Assembly (NCBI RefSeq): GCF_003206645.1
Contig: NZ_PZJP01000005.1
Location: 645,016-709,015, forward strand
Source of the DNA: Salinicola aestuarinus
Lineage (GTDB): Bacteria; Pseudomonadota; Gammaproteobacteria; Pseudomonadales; Halomonadaceae
Direction: 5' to 3'
DNA length: 64,000 nt
Below are positions 43,936-53,780 of this stretch, in pieces (within the stretch, counting starts at the first letter, position 1; each line of letters begins with the position of its first letter). Position numbers and translations under genes: made by a program. Below the pieces are notes generated by a model. The model had not been told where the DNA came from. It saw only the letters and a list, made by a program, of their open reading frames with translations, and did no database searches.

Positions 43936-44744
43936 GCGAGATGACTCACTATCGAGAGGTCTGGGCGCCACGCCCGCCGCGGACGCGTCTCATGGTCTGG
44001 TTCGCCTGGTTGTTGCTGGTGGCCCTGTTCGTCTACTGCTGGCAGGTGATGACCGAGAACACCATCTGGGCGTTCGTCAGCGACGCGCCGCGCCAGGCGA
44101 TGGACATCGGTAGCCGTATGGTGCCGCCGCGCTGGGGCTATCTACCGGAGCTGCTCGAGCCGCTCTGGGACACGCTCAACATTGCCACTCTCGGCACGCT
44201 CGGTGGCATCGTCATGGCGGTGCCGGTGGCATTTCTCGCCGCGCGCAATACCACGCCATCGGCGCGCTTTCTTCGGCCCGTGGCGCTGTTCATCATTGTT
44301 GCCTCTCGTTCGATCAACTCGCTTATCTGGGCACTGCTGCTGGTGGCGATCATCGGCCCCGGACTGCTCGCCGGTATCGTCGCCATCGCGTTGCGCTCGA
44401 TCGGCTTCGTCGGCAAGTTGCTATATGAGGCGATCGAGGAGATCGACACCAAGCAGGTCGAGGCGGTCTCCGCCACCGGTGCCAGCTCGGTGCAGGTGCT
44501 GAACTACGCCATCGTTCCGCAGATCGTGCCGACGTTCATCGCCATCGGCGTCTTCCGCTGGGACATCAACATTCGCGAGAGCACGATTCTCGGACTCGTC
44601 GGCGCCGGCGGTATCGGCCTCAAGTTGCAGTCGTCGATCAACGTGCTCGCCTGGCCGCAGGTGACGATGATCCTACTGCTGATTCTGGGCACGGTGGTGG
44701 TCAGCGAGTGGGTGTCGGCGAAACTTCGTCGCGCGGTGATCTAG
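43932..44744 (+). CDS. phnE: Phosphonate ABC transporter permease PhnE (second)
   Basis: 270 residues, six membrane helices. Shares with the first permease the loop VEAVSATGASSVQVLNYAIVPQIV and FRWDINIRESTILGLVGAGGIG. The ATG at 43932 overlaps the preceding stop (ATGA); open sequence further upstream in this frame only reads through the first permease gene. It ends the phnDCEE operon. Confidence 0.94.
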   Translation: MSEMTHYREVWAPRPPRTRLMVWFAWLLLVALFVYCWQVMTENTIWAFVSDAPRQAMDIGSRMVPPRWGYLPELLEPLWDTLNIATLGTLGGIVMAVPVAFLAARNTTPSARFLRPVALFIIVASRSINSLIWALLLVAIIGPGLLAGIVAIALRSIGFVGKLLYEAIEEIDTKQVEAVSATGASSVQVLNYAIVPQIVPTFIAIGVFRWDINIRESTILGLVGAGGIGLKLQSSINVLAWPQVTMILLLILGTVVVSEWVSAKLRRAVI

Positions 44745-44880
44745 CGCCGGTCGTCAGCGTGGGTGACGCTGGCAAGCGCGGCGCCCCAGCGCTCATCGCG
44801 TGCGAGTCTCGCGGCATTCGGCTGCCTAGGCGCCGCGGTGTCGCGTAGACTGAGCGGCTTTGCCAGTCCACGAGAATGTC

Positions 44881-45783
44881 ATGCGTCTGACCCCCTTCGA
44901 TGCGCTTGCCTGCCCCCTCGACGCCCTGCCGCTGCGCCGTGAAGGCCGTCGCTGGTGCTGCGAGGCCGGCCACAGTTTCGATGTCGCCCGAGAGGGCCAC
45001 CTTCATCTGCTCCCGGTGCAGCACAAGCGTTCCCGCGATCCCGGCGACAGCAAGGCGATGGTCGCCGCCCGCGAGCGCTTCCTGAACGCGGGCCACTACC
45101 AGGGCATCGCCGATGCCATTGCCGAGGCCGTGCTGGCCGGGGCTTCGCCCGAACGGCCGTTGGCCTGTCTCGATGCTGGCTGCGGCGAGGGCTACTACCT
45201 GCGGCGTCTCGCGGCCAGCGCCGGCGATCGGAACGTGGCGCTCTCACTGATGGGGCTGGACATCTCCAAGTGGGCGGTGCTGCGCGGGGCCAGGCAGGCG
45301 CGCGCGCTGCACCGCGACGCGCAAGCCAATGCGACCGCTGACGCGACTGCAAAGCGAGAGGGCGCGACCTGGGTAGTCGCCAGTAACGCCAAGCTACCGG
45401 TGCAGGATGCCGCGCTCGACCGCGTACTCTGCCTGTTTGGCTTTCCCGTCTACGCCGAGTTCGCTCGCGTACTCAAGCCTGGCGGTCGGCTGCTGCTGGC
45501 GGAGGTAGGGCCGGACCATCTGCGCGAGCTGCGCGAGATCATCTACCCCAGCGTGAAAGAGGCAACCGAGCGAGAGCCGGTGCGCCACCCGGCGCTCACC
45601 CTGGAATACGAAACGTCGGTGCGCGCTACGCTCAGCCTCGAAACCCCCGAGGCGATCGCCGACCTGCTGACCATGACCCCGCATCTCTACCGCGCCAGCG
45701 CCGAAGGGCGGGCGAGGGCGGAAGCGCTGACGTCGCTGTCGGTCACCCTCGACGTGCGCCTGACAACGCTGGGGCGTCGATAA
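44881..45783 (+). CDS. rlmA: 23S rRNA (guanine-N1)-methyltransferase RlmA-like
   Basis: 300 residues. The N-terminal zinc-finger region (residues ~5-45) ends in the strongly conserved LLPVQHKRSRDPGDS. A class I SAM-dependent methyltransferase domain follows, with motif I ACLDAGCGEGYYLRRL and a LCLFGFPVYAEFARVLKPGG motif. It would methylate N1 of G745 in helix 35 of 23S rRNA. One oddity: the first zinc knuckle reads CPLD where E. coli has CPLC, so one Cys ligand is an Asp. ATG 44881 is chosen over an in-frame start seven codons upstream, which adds nothing conserved. Confidence 0.88.
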   Translation: MRLTPFDALACPLDALPLRREGRRWCCEAGHSFDVAREGHLHLLPVQHKRSRDPGDSKAMVAARERFLNAGHYQGIADAIAEAVLAGASPERPLACLDAGCGEGYYLRRLAASAGDRNVALSLMGLDISKWAVLRGARQARALHRDAQANATADATAKREGATWVVASNAKLPVQDAALDRVLCLFGFPVYAEFARVLKPGGRLLLAEVGPDHLRELREIIYPSVKEATEREPVRHPALTLEYETSVRATLSLETPEAIADLLTMTPHLYRASAEGRARAEALTSLSVTLDVRLTTLGRR

Positions 45784-46334
45784 CGCCGCGTATCCGCCTC
45801 TGAATCACGCCATGGTGTGGTCGGCGGGGTCCGCATCCAGGGCGTGTCATCGCCCCGGCGATGACGTTGAGAAGACGATCTCTAAGAAATGTCTCGGTTT
45901 CCAGCGCGCTCGTTGCGACACGTCGGCAATTGGCACGCTGGTGCGGTGCCCGATGAAACCTGGCCATGGGTAGCATGTTTAACAGCTATCACTGAGCACC
46001 CTTCAAAAAGCCTGTCACTATCTCTGGTCCCCATCACCACCGGCCTGTCGGCCGGGGGTCGAGCACAACCGATGGGCCGACCTGGCTGATTCATGCGCGC
46101 CAGACGGCCCAAGTACGGTTTGGCATTGTGGACAGTGACCCCTGTTTCTATCTATACCTTGTGCTGCCCTGTCGCTGATCACCAACCTGGAAATGTTGTG
46201 TGTAGGCAGGACATGGCGATCATGCTGCGAACCTGACAGCCAGCTTGGCTTGTCGCGGCACCGTTTACGGGATGGCCATGGAGTGACCCATGTGATGCGC
46301 CATGCATCACATCGATGAACAGGGAGAGATCACC
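45784..46334. other. Long intergenic region before the catalase gene
   Basis: 551 bp with no convincing gene. It holds a hairpin CCGGCC-TGTC-GGCCGG (46040-46055). A weak promoter-like pair lies near 46125-46160 (TTGTGG, 17 bp, TATCTA), with the dyad ACAG-N6-CTGT inside the spacer. No OxyR site could be fixed by eye. Frames here are open only by chance. Confidence 0.45.
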
Positions 46335-47801
46335 GTGAGCAGCGATAACCAAAAGCCGACAACGACGGACGCCGGGGTTCCGGTTTCCAGTCAGGAATAT
46401 TCCCTCTCGGTCGGCCCGGACGGGCCGATCGTACTGCACGACCACTACCTGATGGAGCAGATGGCGGCTTTCAATCGGGAAATGATCCCCGACCGCCAGC
46501 CGCACGCCAAGGGCAGCGGCGCTTTCGGTCACTTCGAGGTGACCCATGACGTCAGCCAGTTCACCAAGGCGGACTTCCTCCAGCCGGGCAAGAAGACCGA
46601 GATGGTCGCGCGATTTTCGACCGTCGCCGGCGAGTCCGGTAGCCCGGACACCTGGCGCGACCCGCGTGGCTTCTCGCTTAAGTTCTACACCGAGGAAGGC
46701 AACTTCGACATGGTGGGTAACAATACCCCCGTGTTCTTCGTGCGCGACCCGATGAAGTTCCAGCACTTCATCCATTCGCAGAAGCGTCGTGCCGATAACG
46801 GTCTGCGCGACCACGACATGCAGTGGGATTTCTGGACGCTGTCTCCCGAGTCGGCGCACCAGGTGACCTGGCTGATGGGTGATCGTGGCGTGCCTGCCAC
46901 CTGGCGCCACATGAACGGCTACTCAAGCCACACCTACATGTGGGTCAACGCCCAGGGCGAGCGTTTCTGGGTCAAGTACCACTTCAAGACCGACCAGGGC
47001 ATCAAGTGCATGACCCAGGAGCAGGCGGATCAGATGGCGGGGTCGGATGCCGACTACCACCGTCGCGACCTGTTCAACGCCATCCAGCGCGGCGACTACC
47101 CGACCTGGACGCTCCACGTTCAGGTAATGCCGTTCGAGGATGCCAAGACGTATCGCATCAACCCGTTCGACCTGACCAAGATCTGGCCACACAGCGACTA
47201 TCCGCTGCACGAAGTCGGCAAGATGACGCTGGACCGCAACCCCACCGATTTCCATACCGAGATCGAGCAGGCGGCATTCGAGCCCAACAACTCTGTGCCG
47301 GGCACCGGCTTCTCGCCGGACAAGATGCTGCTGGCGCGGACCATCTCCTACGCTGATGCCCACCGGGCGCGTCTGGGGATCAACTACAAGCACATCCCGG
47401 TCAATTCGCCGAAGAGCCCGGTTCACAGCTATAGCAAGGGCGGTCGGATGCGGATTCACAATTCGACCGATCCGGTCTACGCGCCCAATAGCAAAGGCGG
47501 GGCAGCACCCGATTCTGCGCGCTATCCGGAAGATGCGACCTGGCAGGCCGATGGCGAATTCGTCCGCGCCGCCTACACGCTGCGTCCGGACGACGGCGAC
47601 TTCAATCAGGCCAATGACCTGGTCAACAAGGTGATGGACGATGCCGCCCGTGATCGTCTCGTCAACAACATCGTCGGCCACGTCGCTGGTGGGGTCGAAG
47701 AGCCGGTACTGTCGCGCGTCTTCGAGTACTGGAAGAACGTCGACGAAACCATCGGTCGTCGCGTTGAAGAGGGCGTTAAAGCCAAGCGTAACGAGCAGTG
47801 A
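46335..47801 (+). CDS. katA: Monofunctional haem catalase (small-subunit, clade III type)
   Basis: 488 residues, the small-subunit size. The active-site His is in [18 protein letters not shown] context near residue 60, with [26 protein letters not shown] and the distal Asn in [13 protein letters not shown]. The proximal Tyr is in [20 protein letters not shown]. It splits H2O2 to water and O2. I use GTG 46335, which has GGGAG about eight bases upstream; an ATG at 46302 lacks a ribosome site. It is monocistronic with a strong terminator. The H2O2-making SolA lies 6 kb upstream. Confidence 0.95.
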   Translation: MSSDNQKPTTTDAGVPVSSQEYSLSVGPDGPIVLHDHYLMEQMAAFNREMIPDRQPHAKGSGAFGHFEVTHDVSQFTKADFLQPGKKTEMVARFSTVAGESGSPDTWRDPRGFSLKFYTEEGNFDMVGNNTPVFFVRDPMKFQHFIHSQKRRADNGLRDHDMQWDFWTLSPESAHQVTWLMGDRGVPATWRHMNGYSSHTYMWVNAQGERFWVKYHFKTDQGIKCMTQEQADQMAGSDADYHRRDLFNAIQRGDYPTWTLHVQVMPFEDAKTYRINPFDLTKIWPHSDYPLHEVGKMTLDRNPTDFHTEIEQAAFEPNNSVPGTGFSPDKMLLARTISYADAHRARLGINYKHIPVNSPKSPVHSYSKGGRMRIHNSTDPVYAPNSKGGAAPDSARYPEDATWQADGEFVRAAYTLRPDDGDFNQANDLVNKVMDDAARDRLVNNIVGHVAGGVEEPVLSRVFEYWKNVDETIGRRVEEGVKAKRNEQ

Positions 47802-47838
47802 CCAGCGGCCAGTACCGCAATATCTGATGCAGTAACGC

Positions 47839-47871
47839 AAAACGGCTCGCTGAAAAGCGAGCCGTTTTTTT
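47839..47871 (+). terminator. Rho-independent terminator of katA
   Basis: AACGGCTCGCT (47841-47851) pairs with AGCGAGCCGTT around a GAAA tetraloop (47852-47855), then a T-run to 47871. The same stem sequence recurs after both chemoreceptor genes. Confidence 0.92.
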
Positions 47872-47887
47872 GGGGCAGGGTAAGCGC

Positions 47888-49195
47888 TCAGCGACGCTGG
47901 TCGGTACTCTGCTGTGACGCCGCTGCGGTGCTCGGGCTGACGCCACTCTGGCGCTGGCCGGGGGCGTGGCCGAGCGTTTCGTCCAACGCGAACGCCTTGT
48001 GCGCCTCGATAGGGTGTGCCTCCACTGCGGAAATCTGGTCGTGTTGCTGGCCACCGAAGCCGGCGAGCACGTTCACCTTGTCCGCCGGGAACAACATCAT
48101 GGTGCCGCTGAACGGCTCGATCAGCGATTCGAAGTTGTCGATGAGGTAGGCGTTGAGCGCGTTTTCGCCACCCTCCTCGAGGATACGAATGGTCTCGCCG
48201 AGCTGCTGGATTTCCGACTCCCGCACACCGCGGTAATCGGTGGCCTCGCGTTCGGCAACCAGCACCAGACGCTGTTTCTCGGCCTCCGCTGGAGTCAGGA
48301 TCTCGGCACGATACTGGGCGTTGAGATAGTCGATGCGACTGCGCTCGGCCTCGATTGTCGCCTTGACGCCGGCCAGGTCGGCGACACCCGAGCGCTCGGC
48401 CTTCTCGACGCCAACCGCGCCGCGCTGACGCTCGTCGGCCACCGAGGCGCTGGTCTGGTTCTCCAGTGCTTCCCGATCGTTGTCGCGCCGACGGACTTCC
48501 ACTTCACCACGACGACGGTGGCTCTCTTCTGCGGAGTCTGCCTTGGCGCGGGCTTCCGAGGAGCGTGCCTGAGAGCGCGCTGAGGCGGACTCGACCCGGT
48601 TGAGCAGGCCAATGTAGAGATCGCCTTCGCCCATGCCGGTGAGGCGATGATCATCGACGTCGGCGATGTTCATGGTGGTGATCTCCAGCCCGATCGCCTC
48701 CAGGTCGCTCTTGCAGACCCGGATCATGTTGCGGACCAGCTCATCCTTGTCGCGCATGACCTGCTCTGGCGTCATGGTGGCGATGGAGTCACGCAGATGC
48801 CCTTCGATGATCGACGCCGCGACGTTCTCCAGATCGTTCCAGTTCTCGTTGAGCGAGAGAATGCGGCGAATGGCGTTCTGCAGCACTTCGCCGGAGGAGG
48901 AGATCGCGAACGATACGGTGGAGACCACATTCAGCGGCACCATGCCGCGAGCGATCGCCGACTCAACCTCGACGGTGGCCGTTCGCGGGCGCAGATCCAG
49001 GTCGAAGCGTTTGTTGATGATCGGCCATACCACGACTCGGCCGCCCTGGTAGGTCCGGTAGCCGCCGCGACTCTTGCCGGCGACGACGGCGACCTGGTTG
49101 GCGCCGACGACGCGGAAGTTGCGCACGAACTGGAAGGTCAGCGTGATGATGATCAGCGTGACGAGCAGAAAGAAGGATAGGGCGAGCGTGGCCAT
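47888..49195 (-). CDS. Flotillin-like SPFH protein (distal gene)
   Basis: 435 residues. One N-terminal membrane helix (~3-24), an SPFH/PHB domain (~30-200: GANQVAVVAGKSRGGYRTYQGGRVVVWPIINKRFDLDLRPRT), a charged coiled-coil stretch (~205-330), and a Gln/Ser-rich tail. Such proteins oligomerise at the inner membrane in flotillin microdomains. The start overlaps the preceding flotillin's stop by one base (TGATG). It is the third gene of the NfeD-flotillin-flotillin operon and converges on katA. Confidence 0.85.
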   Translation of the reverse strand: MATLALSFFLLVTLIIITLTFQFVRNFRVVGANQVAVVAGKSRGGYRTYQGGRVVVWPIINKRFDLDLRPRTATVEVESAIARGMVPLNVVSTVSFAISSSGEVLQNAIRRILSLNENWNDLENVAASIIEGHLRDSIATMTPEQVMRDKDELVRNMIRVCKSDLEAIGLEITTMNIADVDDHRLTGMGEGDLYIGLLNRVESASARSQARSSEARAKADSAEESHRRRGEVEVRRRDNDREALENQTSASVADERQRGAVGVEKAERSGVADLAGVKATIEAERSRIDYLNAQYRAEILTPAEAEKQRLVLVAEREATDYRGVRESEIQQLGETIRILEEGGENALNAYLIDNFESLIEPFSGTMMLFPADKVNVLAGFGGQQHDQISAVEAHPIEAHKAFALDETLGHAPGQRQSGVSPSTAAASQQSTDQRR

Positions 49196-50628
49196 CAGTT
49201 GCTCTCCGCTTCAGTATCGGTGGAGGAGGAAGGGGCGGTGTTCTGAGCGGTAGTGAAGTCTCTGACACGGATGCCGAAGGCCTGCTCGAAGCGGTCGAGG
49301 AAGTCGACGAAGCCGGCGGGACCGCGGTTGATGGCCGCGTTCATGCCGTTGTCGGCGTCGTCGCCCATGAAGGTCAGATTGTCGAGCTGGATCTCTTTGG
49401 CGTTCTGGTGGTACGCCTTGAATAGCTGTGGCAGCTGGCCCTGCACGAACATCGGAATACGGCCGTAGTGGCCAGCCTTGCCGATCATTTCTGCCTGCTG
49501 CTCGAGCATCTGGTTGCGCACGCCCTGGCGGATGCGGATCGCCTGATCGTTACCCTCGGCGACGATTTCCGCGGCCTTGGCCTCGAACTCCGGCTTGAGC
49601 GTGACGTCCGACTGGTTGCGCAGTGTCTGCAGCTCATTCTGGGCGTTCTCGACATCGATCTGCGCGTGCGACTGCGCACGAGCGACCTGCGCGGCGGCCT
49701 CTTTCTGTGCCTGATCGATCCTCGCTTGGCTCTCTTCCTGCGCGATCCCCAGGTTCTGCTCGGCTTCGACGATCGACTCGTCCGCCTGGCTGCGGGCAAT
49801 CGACTCGCGACGTCGACCGTCGGATTCGGCATTCTCCGCTTCCGCCTGCAGCCTCGCTTCCTGAATTTCGACCGCCTGGCGCTTGTGGGCTACTGCCTTG
49901 GTGGCAAGGCTGCTGATGTAGTCCGAACTATCCCAGATGCGCTGGAAAGAGACCGAGAAAACCCGGAAGCCGAAGCTCGCAAGGTCTTCATTGGCATCGT
50001 CCAGCATGTCCTGACGAAAGCGGGCGCGCTCGCCTTCGTCGGAAGAGATGACTTCCTCTTCCGGTGTTTCACCGGCGTTGACCTTCTCCACGCTCTCGAC
50101 CATGCCCATTGCCTGCAGCGGCGTCGTGCGGTTCATGGCGCCGCGGAAGTTGCCCACCATCGTCTGGTGGATCTGGTCGTGGATTTCGGCACGGGACTTG
50201 CCCAGCATGCGCTCGACCGCGGTGTAGAGCAGGGCGGTATCCTCGATATCGACACCGACGCAGGCCGTGGCATCGGCACCAACCGTGATGCCGTTGGCCG
50301 AATTGACGCCCTCGACCCGGACGTTGATCGGCAGCACGCTCAGGTCGAGAAACTCCGCGCGATTGAGGAAGGGGATAACGATGGCGGTGCCGCCGAGGAT
50401 CACCCGGAAGCCGTACTCGCGGCCATTGGTCTTGGTCTTGGAGCCTTGAACGACCATTACCTGATTCGGCGGACAGACCTGAATGACCGCCTTGAGCATG
50501 GCGAGCAGGCCGAGAAAGATGACCACGGCCACGGCGCCGGCGGCAACGAAACCGGCCGTGCCGAGCGTGGCATTGCCCAGCCCGGGCAGTGCTCGGGTGA
50601 TGGTGAAGAGGATAGAGTCGATATCCAT
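49195..50628 (-). CDS. Flotillin-like SPFH protein (proximal gene)
   Basis: 477 residues. An N-terminal membrane segment (~25-50), an SPFH domain (CPPNQVMVVQGSKTKTNGREYGFRVILGGTAIVIPFLNRAEFLDLSVLPINV), a long Ala/Glu/Gln coiled coil (~250-370) and a flotillin-type C-terminus. It resembles YqiK/FloT. It is joined to its neighbours on both sides by TGATG one-base overlaps, so the three proteins are probably made in fixed ratio. Two unlike flotillins in one operon suggest a hetero-oligomer. Confidence 0.88.
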   Translation of the reverse strand: MDIDSILFTITRALPGLGNATLGTAGFVAAGAVAVVIFLGLLAMLKAVIQVCPPNQVMVVQGSKTKTNGREYGFRVILGGTAIVIPFLNRAEFLDLSVLPINVRVEGVNSANGITVGADATACVGVDIEDTALLYTAVERMLGKSRAEIHDQIHQTMVGNFRGAMNRTTPLQAMGMVESVEKVNAGETPEEEVISSDEGERARFRQDMLDDANEDLASFGFRVFSVSFQRIWDSSDYISSLATKAVAHKRQAVEIQEARLQAEAENAESDGRRRESIARSQADESIVEAEQNLGIAQEESQARIDQAQKEAAAQVARAQSHAQIDVENAQNELQTLRNQSDVTLKPEFEAKAAEIVAEGNDQAIRIRQGVRNQMLEQQAEMIGKAGHYGRIPMFVQGQLPQLFKAYHQNAKEIQLDNLTFMGDDADNGMNAAINRGPAGFVDFLDRFEQAFGIRVRDFTTAQNTAPSSSTDTEAESN

Positions 50629-51317
50629 CAGAGTTCCTTCTTGTCGGAGGGCGTCAGATTGTCGGGGGGCGTCAGGGGTTCTACGGAAACATCAGCGGCG
50701 TTCACGGTGACGATGCGAACGGGTGTCCCTTTCGCAAGCACCTTGTGGCTATCGGCTTTGGCGTAGCGATCTCGGGTTAACTGGCCAAACGCGACTCTCA
50801 CACGGCCGGTTTCATTGGGGTGAATGGCGATGGTGACGTGGCCCTCGCGGCCGACGAGTTCGTCGTCGGTGATCGAGGAGTCGTACTCACGCTGCTGGAA
50901 CTTCAGGATTGCCCAGGCGCAGACCATGACGAAGAGCCCGGAGGGCACGGCCCAGGCGAGCCCCGTCATCAGCGGCTCGCCGCGCAGCGTGGCGATCAGT
51001 CCCATGGGTCCGAAGCCGGCGCAGAAATAGATGAATAGCCGCAGCAGGAACAGCAGTTGGAAGATGTGACGGCCGGCACGAATGCTGCGGCTGTACTGGC
51101 CGCCACGGGAAGCGACCCCATCGGCGCCGTCTCCTTGCGTATCACCACCGTCTGCACCGGCATCGCCGTTGGCCAAAGCGCCGTCTTGCGCCGGTGCATC
51201 GCCGCCATCAGGGTCGCCATCGCCGGCGCTCAGGCCGACGCTTTCCGCCACGATGACCCCCAGGCCAAAAAGCCCCAGGGCGGCATAAATGCCCATCAGC
51301 AAGTTGTCATCCATCAT
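50628..51317 (-). CDS. NfeD/YqiJ-like membrane protein with OB-fold
   Basis: 229 residues. An N-terminal helix (~8-28) is followed by a Gly/Asp/Ala-rich acidic linker (~30-70), then two or three more helices (~85-145). A soluble C-terminal OB-like domain closes the protein (DELVGREGHVTIAIHPNETGRVRVAFGQLTRDRYAKA...LAKGTPVRIVTVNAADVSVEPL). NfeD-type proteins are the standard partners of flotillins. First gene of the operon; ATG 51317 or the ATG next to it may be used. Confidence 0.82.
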   Translation of the reverse strand: MMDDNLLMGIYAALGLFGLGVIVAESVGLSAGDGDPDGGDAPAQDGALANGDAGADGGDTQGDGADGVASRGGQYSRSIRAGRHIFQLLFLLRLFIYFCAGFGPMGLIATLRGEPLMTGLAWAVPSGLFVMVCAWAILKFQQREYDSSITDDELVGREGHVTIAIHPNETGRVRVAFGQLTRDRYAKADSHKVLAKGTPVRIVTVNAADVSVEPLTPPDNLTPSDKKEL

Positions 51318-51868
51318 TGGTCAATGTCTCTTTTGTAGACGATTGATACATTATGTAAGTCAAAAAAACGTTAAATTAACGCTAAAGAAAGCGCGCGAAT
51401 ATACGCGGAAATTTAACTTGTAACAAATATCGGAAGAGTGAACGACGGCGAGGGGCCATCGCTGGCTGCCACCCGCGATTTCAGAGCCGGTAGGGTTGTC
51501 AGTGATCGGCTATAGCTGATGTGCGAGATTGGACAGTCGTGCCATTTTTGCGTGCCAGCTGACCCTGACGTCGGGACTGGATAGCAAAGTCCGGCCAATA
51601 TCTGTGACCCGAATCGGCGCCAATAAAAACAAATAAAACGAATGAATTCGCTATGTCGCGGAGCTAACTTCAATGGCTTTTGGTGCCTCAAAGATCACAC
51701 AATGAGCCGCGGAAAGTCGCTATCGTCACTCGTCGATAGGCCGACGCCCGCGCGGGCCTGTCGAGCGACCGGGCATCGGCGGGCAGAACGACAAACGGCT
51801 CGGTTTTCAGCGAGCCGTGGGTTGTGGCTGGGCGATCGTGCGCCGTGAAGTCAGACGCGGTCGACGCC
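51318..51868. other. Intergenic region between the flotillin operon and the chemoreceptors
   Basis: 551 bp. The first ~100 bp (51330-51425) are AT-rich and should hold the NfeD-flotillin promoter. The last ~80 bp are the trailer and terminator of the first chemoreceptor. In between I see no gene, RNA or repeat. Confidence 0.45.
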
Positions 51869-52860
51869 CTAGAATTCACTCCATTCATCGGTATCGCTGG
51901 TCTCGCTTTTGGCGGGACTGCGAGACGTGGGGAAAGCGGGCCGGGCGCTGGCCGCCGGTTTGGCCGGCTGTTGGGGCGAGTGCTGCGACTGCTGCGCCGG
52001 CTGACGGGCAGCGGCCGCCTGGAGGTCGTAGTTTCTGAAGAAACCGATCTCTCGGGCCAGACTCTCGGCCTGCGTCTGCAGGTGGCTCGTCACGGTCGTG
52101 GATTCCTCGACCAGTCCGGCATTCTGCTGTGTCACGCTATCCATCTCGCCCACGGCCAGGTTGATCTGCTGAATGCCGGCAGACTGCTCTCGGCTGGCCG
52201 TCGCGATCTCGGAGACCAGCGACGTCACCTTCTCCACGCTGGAGACGATCTCGGTGAGGGTGTTGCCGGAACGCTGCACCAGCTCGGAGCCTTTGCGGAC
52301 GCGTTCAGCGCTCTCCGACACCAGCTGCTTGATCTCGCCGGCGGCATTGGCGCTGCGGCTGGCGAGCTGGCGAACTTCCTGGGCGACCACGGCGAAACCG
52401 CGGCCCTGCTCCCCGGCACGAGCGGCCTCCACGGAGGCGTTGAGCGCGAGCAGGTTGGTCTGGAAGGCGATCTGATCGATCATGCCAATGATGTTGGAAA
52501 TCTGCTTGCTGGACGCGTCGATCTCCTGCATCGCCGTGACTGCCTGACCCACCACCGCGCCGCCTTCCTGTGCGCTGTTGCTGACGACACCCGCCAGTTG
52601 ATCGGCTTCGCTGGCGTTGTCGGCGTTCTGCTTGACGGTGTTGGTGATCTCCTCGAGCGCCGAGGCCGTCTGCTGCAGGCTCGCGGCCTGCTCCTGGGTG
52701 CGCTGGCTTAAGTTCTCGTTGCTGGCCGCCAGTTCACCGGAGACCGACTCGACGATCTTGGCGTTGCGGGAGACTTCACCGATGACCCCTGTTAGCTGGT
52801 CACGCATGGTGGTCATGGCGCCCAGCAGCTCGCCGAACTCATCGCGGTAGGGGTTGGACA
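51787..52860. repeat. Chemoreceptor signalling-half duplication, copy 1
   Basis: About 1.07 kb, nearly identical in DNA to 53781-54854 at a constant offset of 1994 bp over most of its length. It covers the terminator hairpin, the last ~330 codons and the trailer. The upstream (sensory) halves are far less alike, so the copies have been kept similar by recent duplication or gene conversion. The upstream limit is approximate. Confidence 0.85.
51795..51818 (-). terminator. Terminator hairpin of the first chemoreceptor gene
   Basis: ACGGCTCG (51795-51802) pairs with CGAGCCGT (51811-51818) around eight bases. On the minus strand it is followed by TTTGTCGT. Confidence 0.75.
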
Positions 52861-53548
52861 CGGTCGTCCCAAGGTCCCCGGAAGCCAGTGACTTGGAGAA
52901 GGTGGTGGCCTCGTTCAGCGGTCGGATAATGCCTCTCGCGAGCCATAGACCAATGCCGATCGCCGCCAGAATGCCCGCCAACAGCACGCCAATGGTCAGG
53001 TTGCGAGTGAACTCGTAGGCCGAGACGCTATTAACATAAGCCTGCTGAACGTTGTCCCGGGCTCCCCGATAGAGCGTCGTCACGAGGTTATAAATCTCGG
53101 TATAGGCCGTGTCGATCTGCGCCTGGCTGGCCTGTCCCGAATCCAGCAGCCGACGCAGCGTGGCGAGTTGCGCCAGATAGGCTTCGGCAGTCTGTTGCTC
53201 GGCGTCGCTGGTGACCATGGCCGGGTAGTATCGGTCCCACGCTTCGTCGGTGCGACCGCGGTTGACCTCGACGTCCTGACGCTGAGCAGTGGTCAGCGGC
53301 TCGTCGCCGGCAGCCGCCATGATCACCCGGTTATCGGCGATCGACGCGCGCACGGTGGTCAGGTCGATCATCGTGGCGAGCTCTTGATCGACGATCTCTT
53401 CCATCGTGTGCTGCGTGGCCCGGTTACTCATGATGCCGACCAGGCCGATGCCCGCCAGCATCAGAATCAGGAACCCCAAGCCCGCGGAAAGCTTGAGTTT
53501 GACGCTGCCCTTGCGTGGCCCAGCACCGCCTGTTTTTGTCAGTCTCAT
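51869..53548 (-). CDS. Methyl-accepting chemotaxis protein (4HB-type)
   Basis: 559 residues. TM1 (~22-42), a periplasmic four-helix-bundle sensor (~45-190), TM2 (~193-215), HAMP (~215-268), then the long coiled-coil cytoplasmic domain. The hairpin tip is [48 protein letters not shown], and methylation-type Gln/Glu pairs are visible. The chain ends with a flexible linker and EWSEF, matching the xWxxF tether that recruits CheR/CheB in high-abundance receptors. A sigma-28 promoter precedes it. The signalling half is nearly identical to that of the next receptor. Confidence 0.95.
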   Translation of the reverse strand: MRLTKTGGAGPRKGSVKLKLSAGLGFLILMLAGIGLVGIMSNRATQHTMEEIVDQELATMIDLTTVRASIADNRVIMAAAGDEPLTTAQRQDVEVNRGRTDEAWDRYYPAMVTSDAEQQTAEAYLAQLATLRRLLDSGQASQAQIDTAYTEIYNLVTTLYRGARDNVQQAYVNSVSAYEFTRNLTIGVLLAGILAAIGIGLWLARGIIRPLNEATTFSKSLASGDLGTTVSNPYRDEFGELLGAMTTMRDQLTGVIGEVSRNAKIVESVSGELAASNENLSQRTQEQAASLQQTASALEEITNTVKQNADNASEADQLAGVVSNSAQEGGAVVGQAVTAMQEIDASSKQISNIIGMIDQIAFQTNLLALNASVEAARAGEQGRGFAVVAQEVRQLASRSANAAGEIKQLVSESAERVRKGSELVQRSGNTLTEIVSSVEKVTSLVSEIATASREQSAGIQQINLAVGEMDSVTQQNAGLVEESTTVTSHLQTQAESLAREIGFFRNYDLQAAAARQPAQQSQHSPQQPAKPAASARPAFPTSRSPAKSETSDTDEWSEF

Positions 53549-53616
53549 CCCCAGTGCCTCCAGCCTCTTGGCTGCTTCTCATCGCCTTCCTCAGCTGGAA
53601 GACGTTCCGGCCTCAG

Positions 53617-53643
53617 TTATCGGCATTAGTAAAATTGACTTAA
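53617..53643 (-). promoter_or_regulatory. Sigma-28 (FliA) promoter of the first chemoreceptor
   Basis: On the minus strand TTAAGTCA (53643-53636), 11 bases, then GCCGATAA (53624-53617). The -10 is perfect and the spacing exact for TAAAGTTT-N11-GCCGATAA; the -35 matches 5 of 8. Confidence 0.75.
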
Positions 53644-53780
53644 CAACTTTACTTAGATCCTAATTATAATTATTCATTTTTTGCGCGCTGGATAAGAGGT
53701 CTGGTCACAGGAGGCGACGCTCACCCGTCGCCAGCCGTGGGCCGAAGCCTGGTGGAAGAACGCGCTTGCGCGTTGGCAGA

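Noticed and set aside
45889..46089. 66-codon open frame in the pre-catalase gap
   Set aside because: No ribosome site, no recognisable motif and poor codon pattern.
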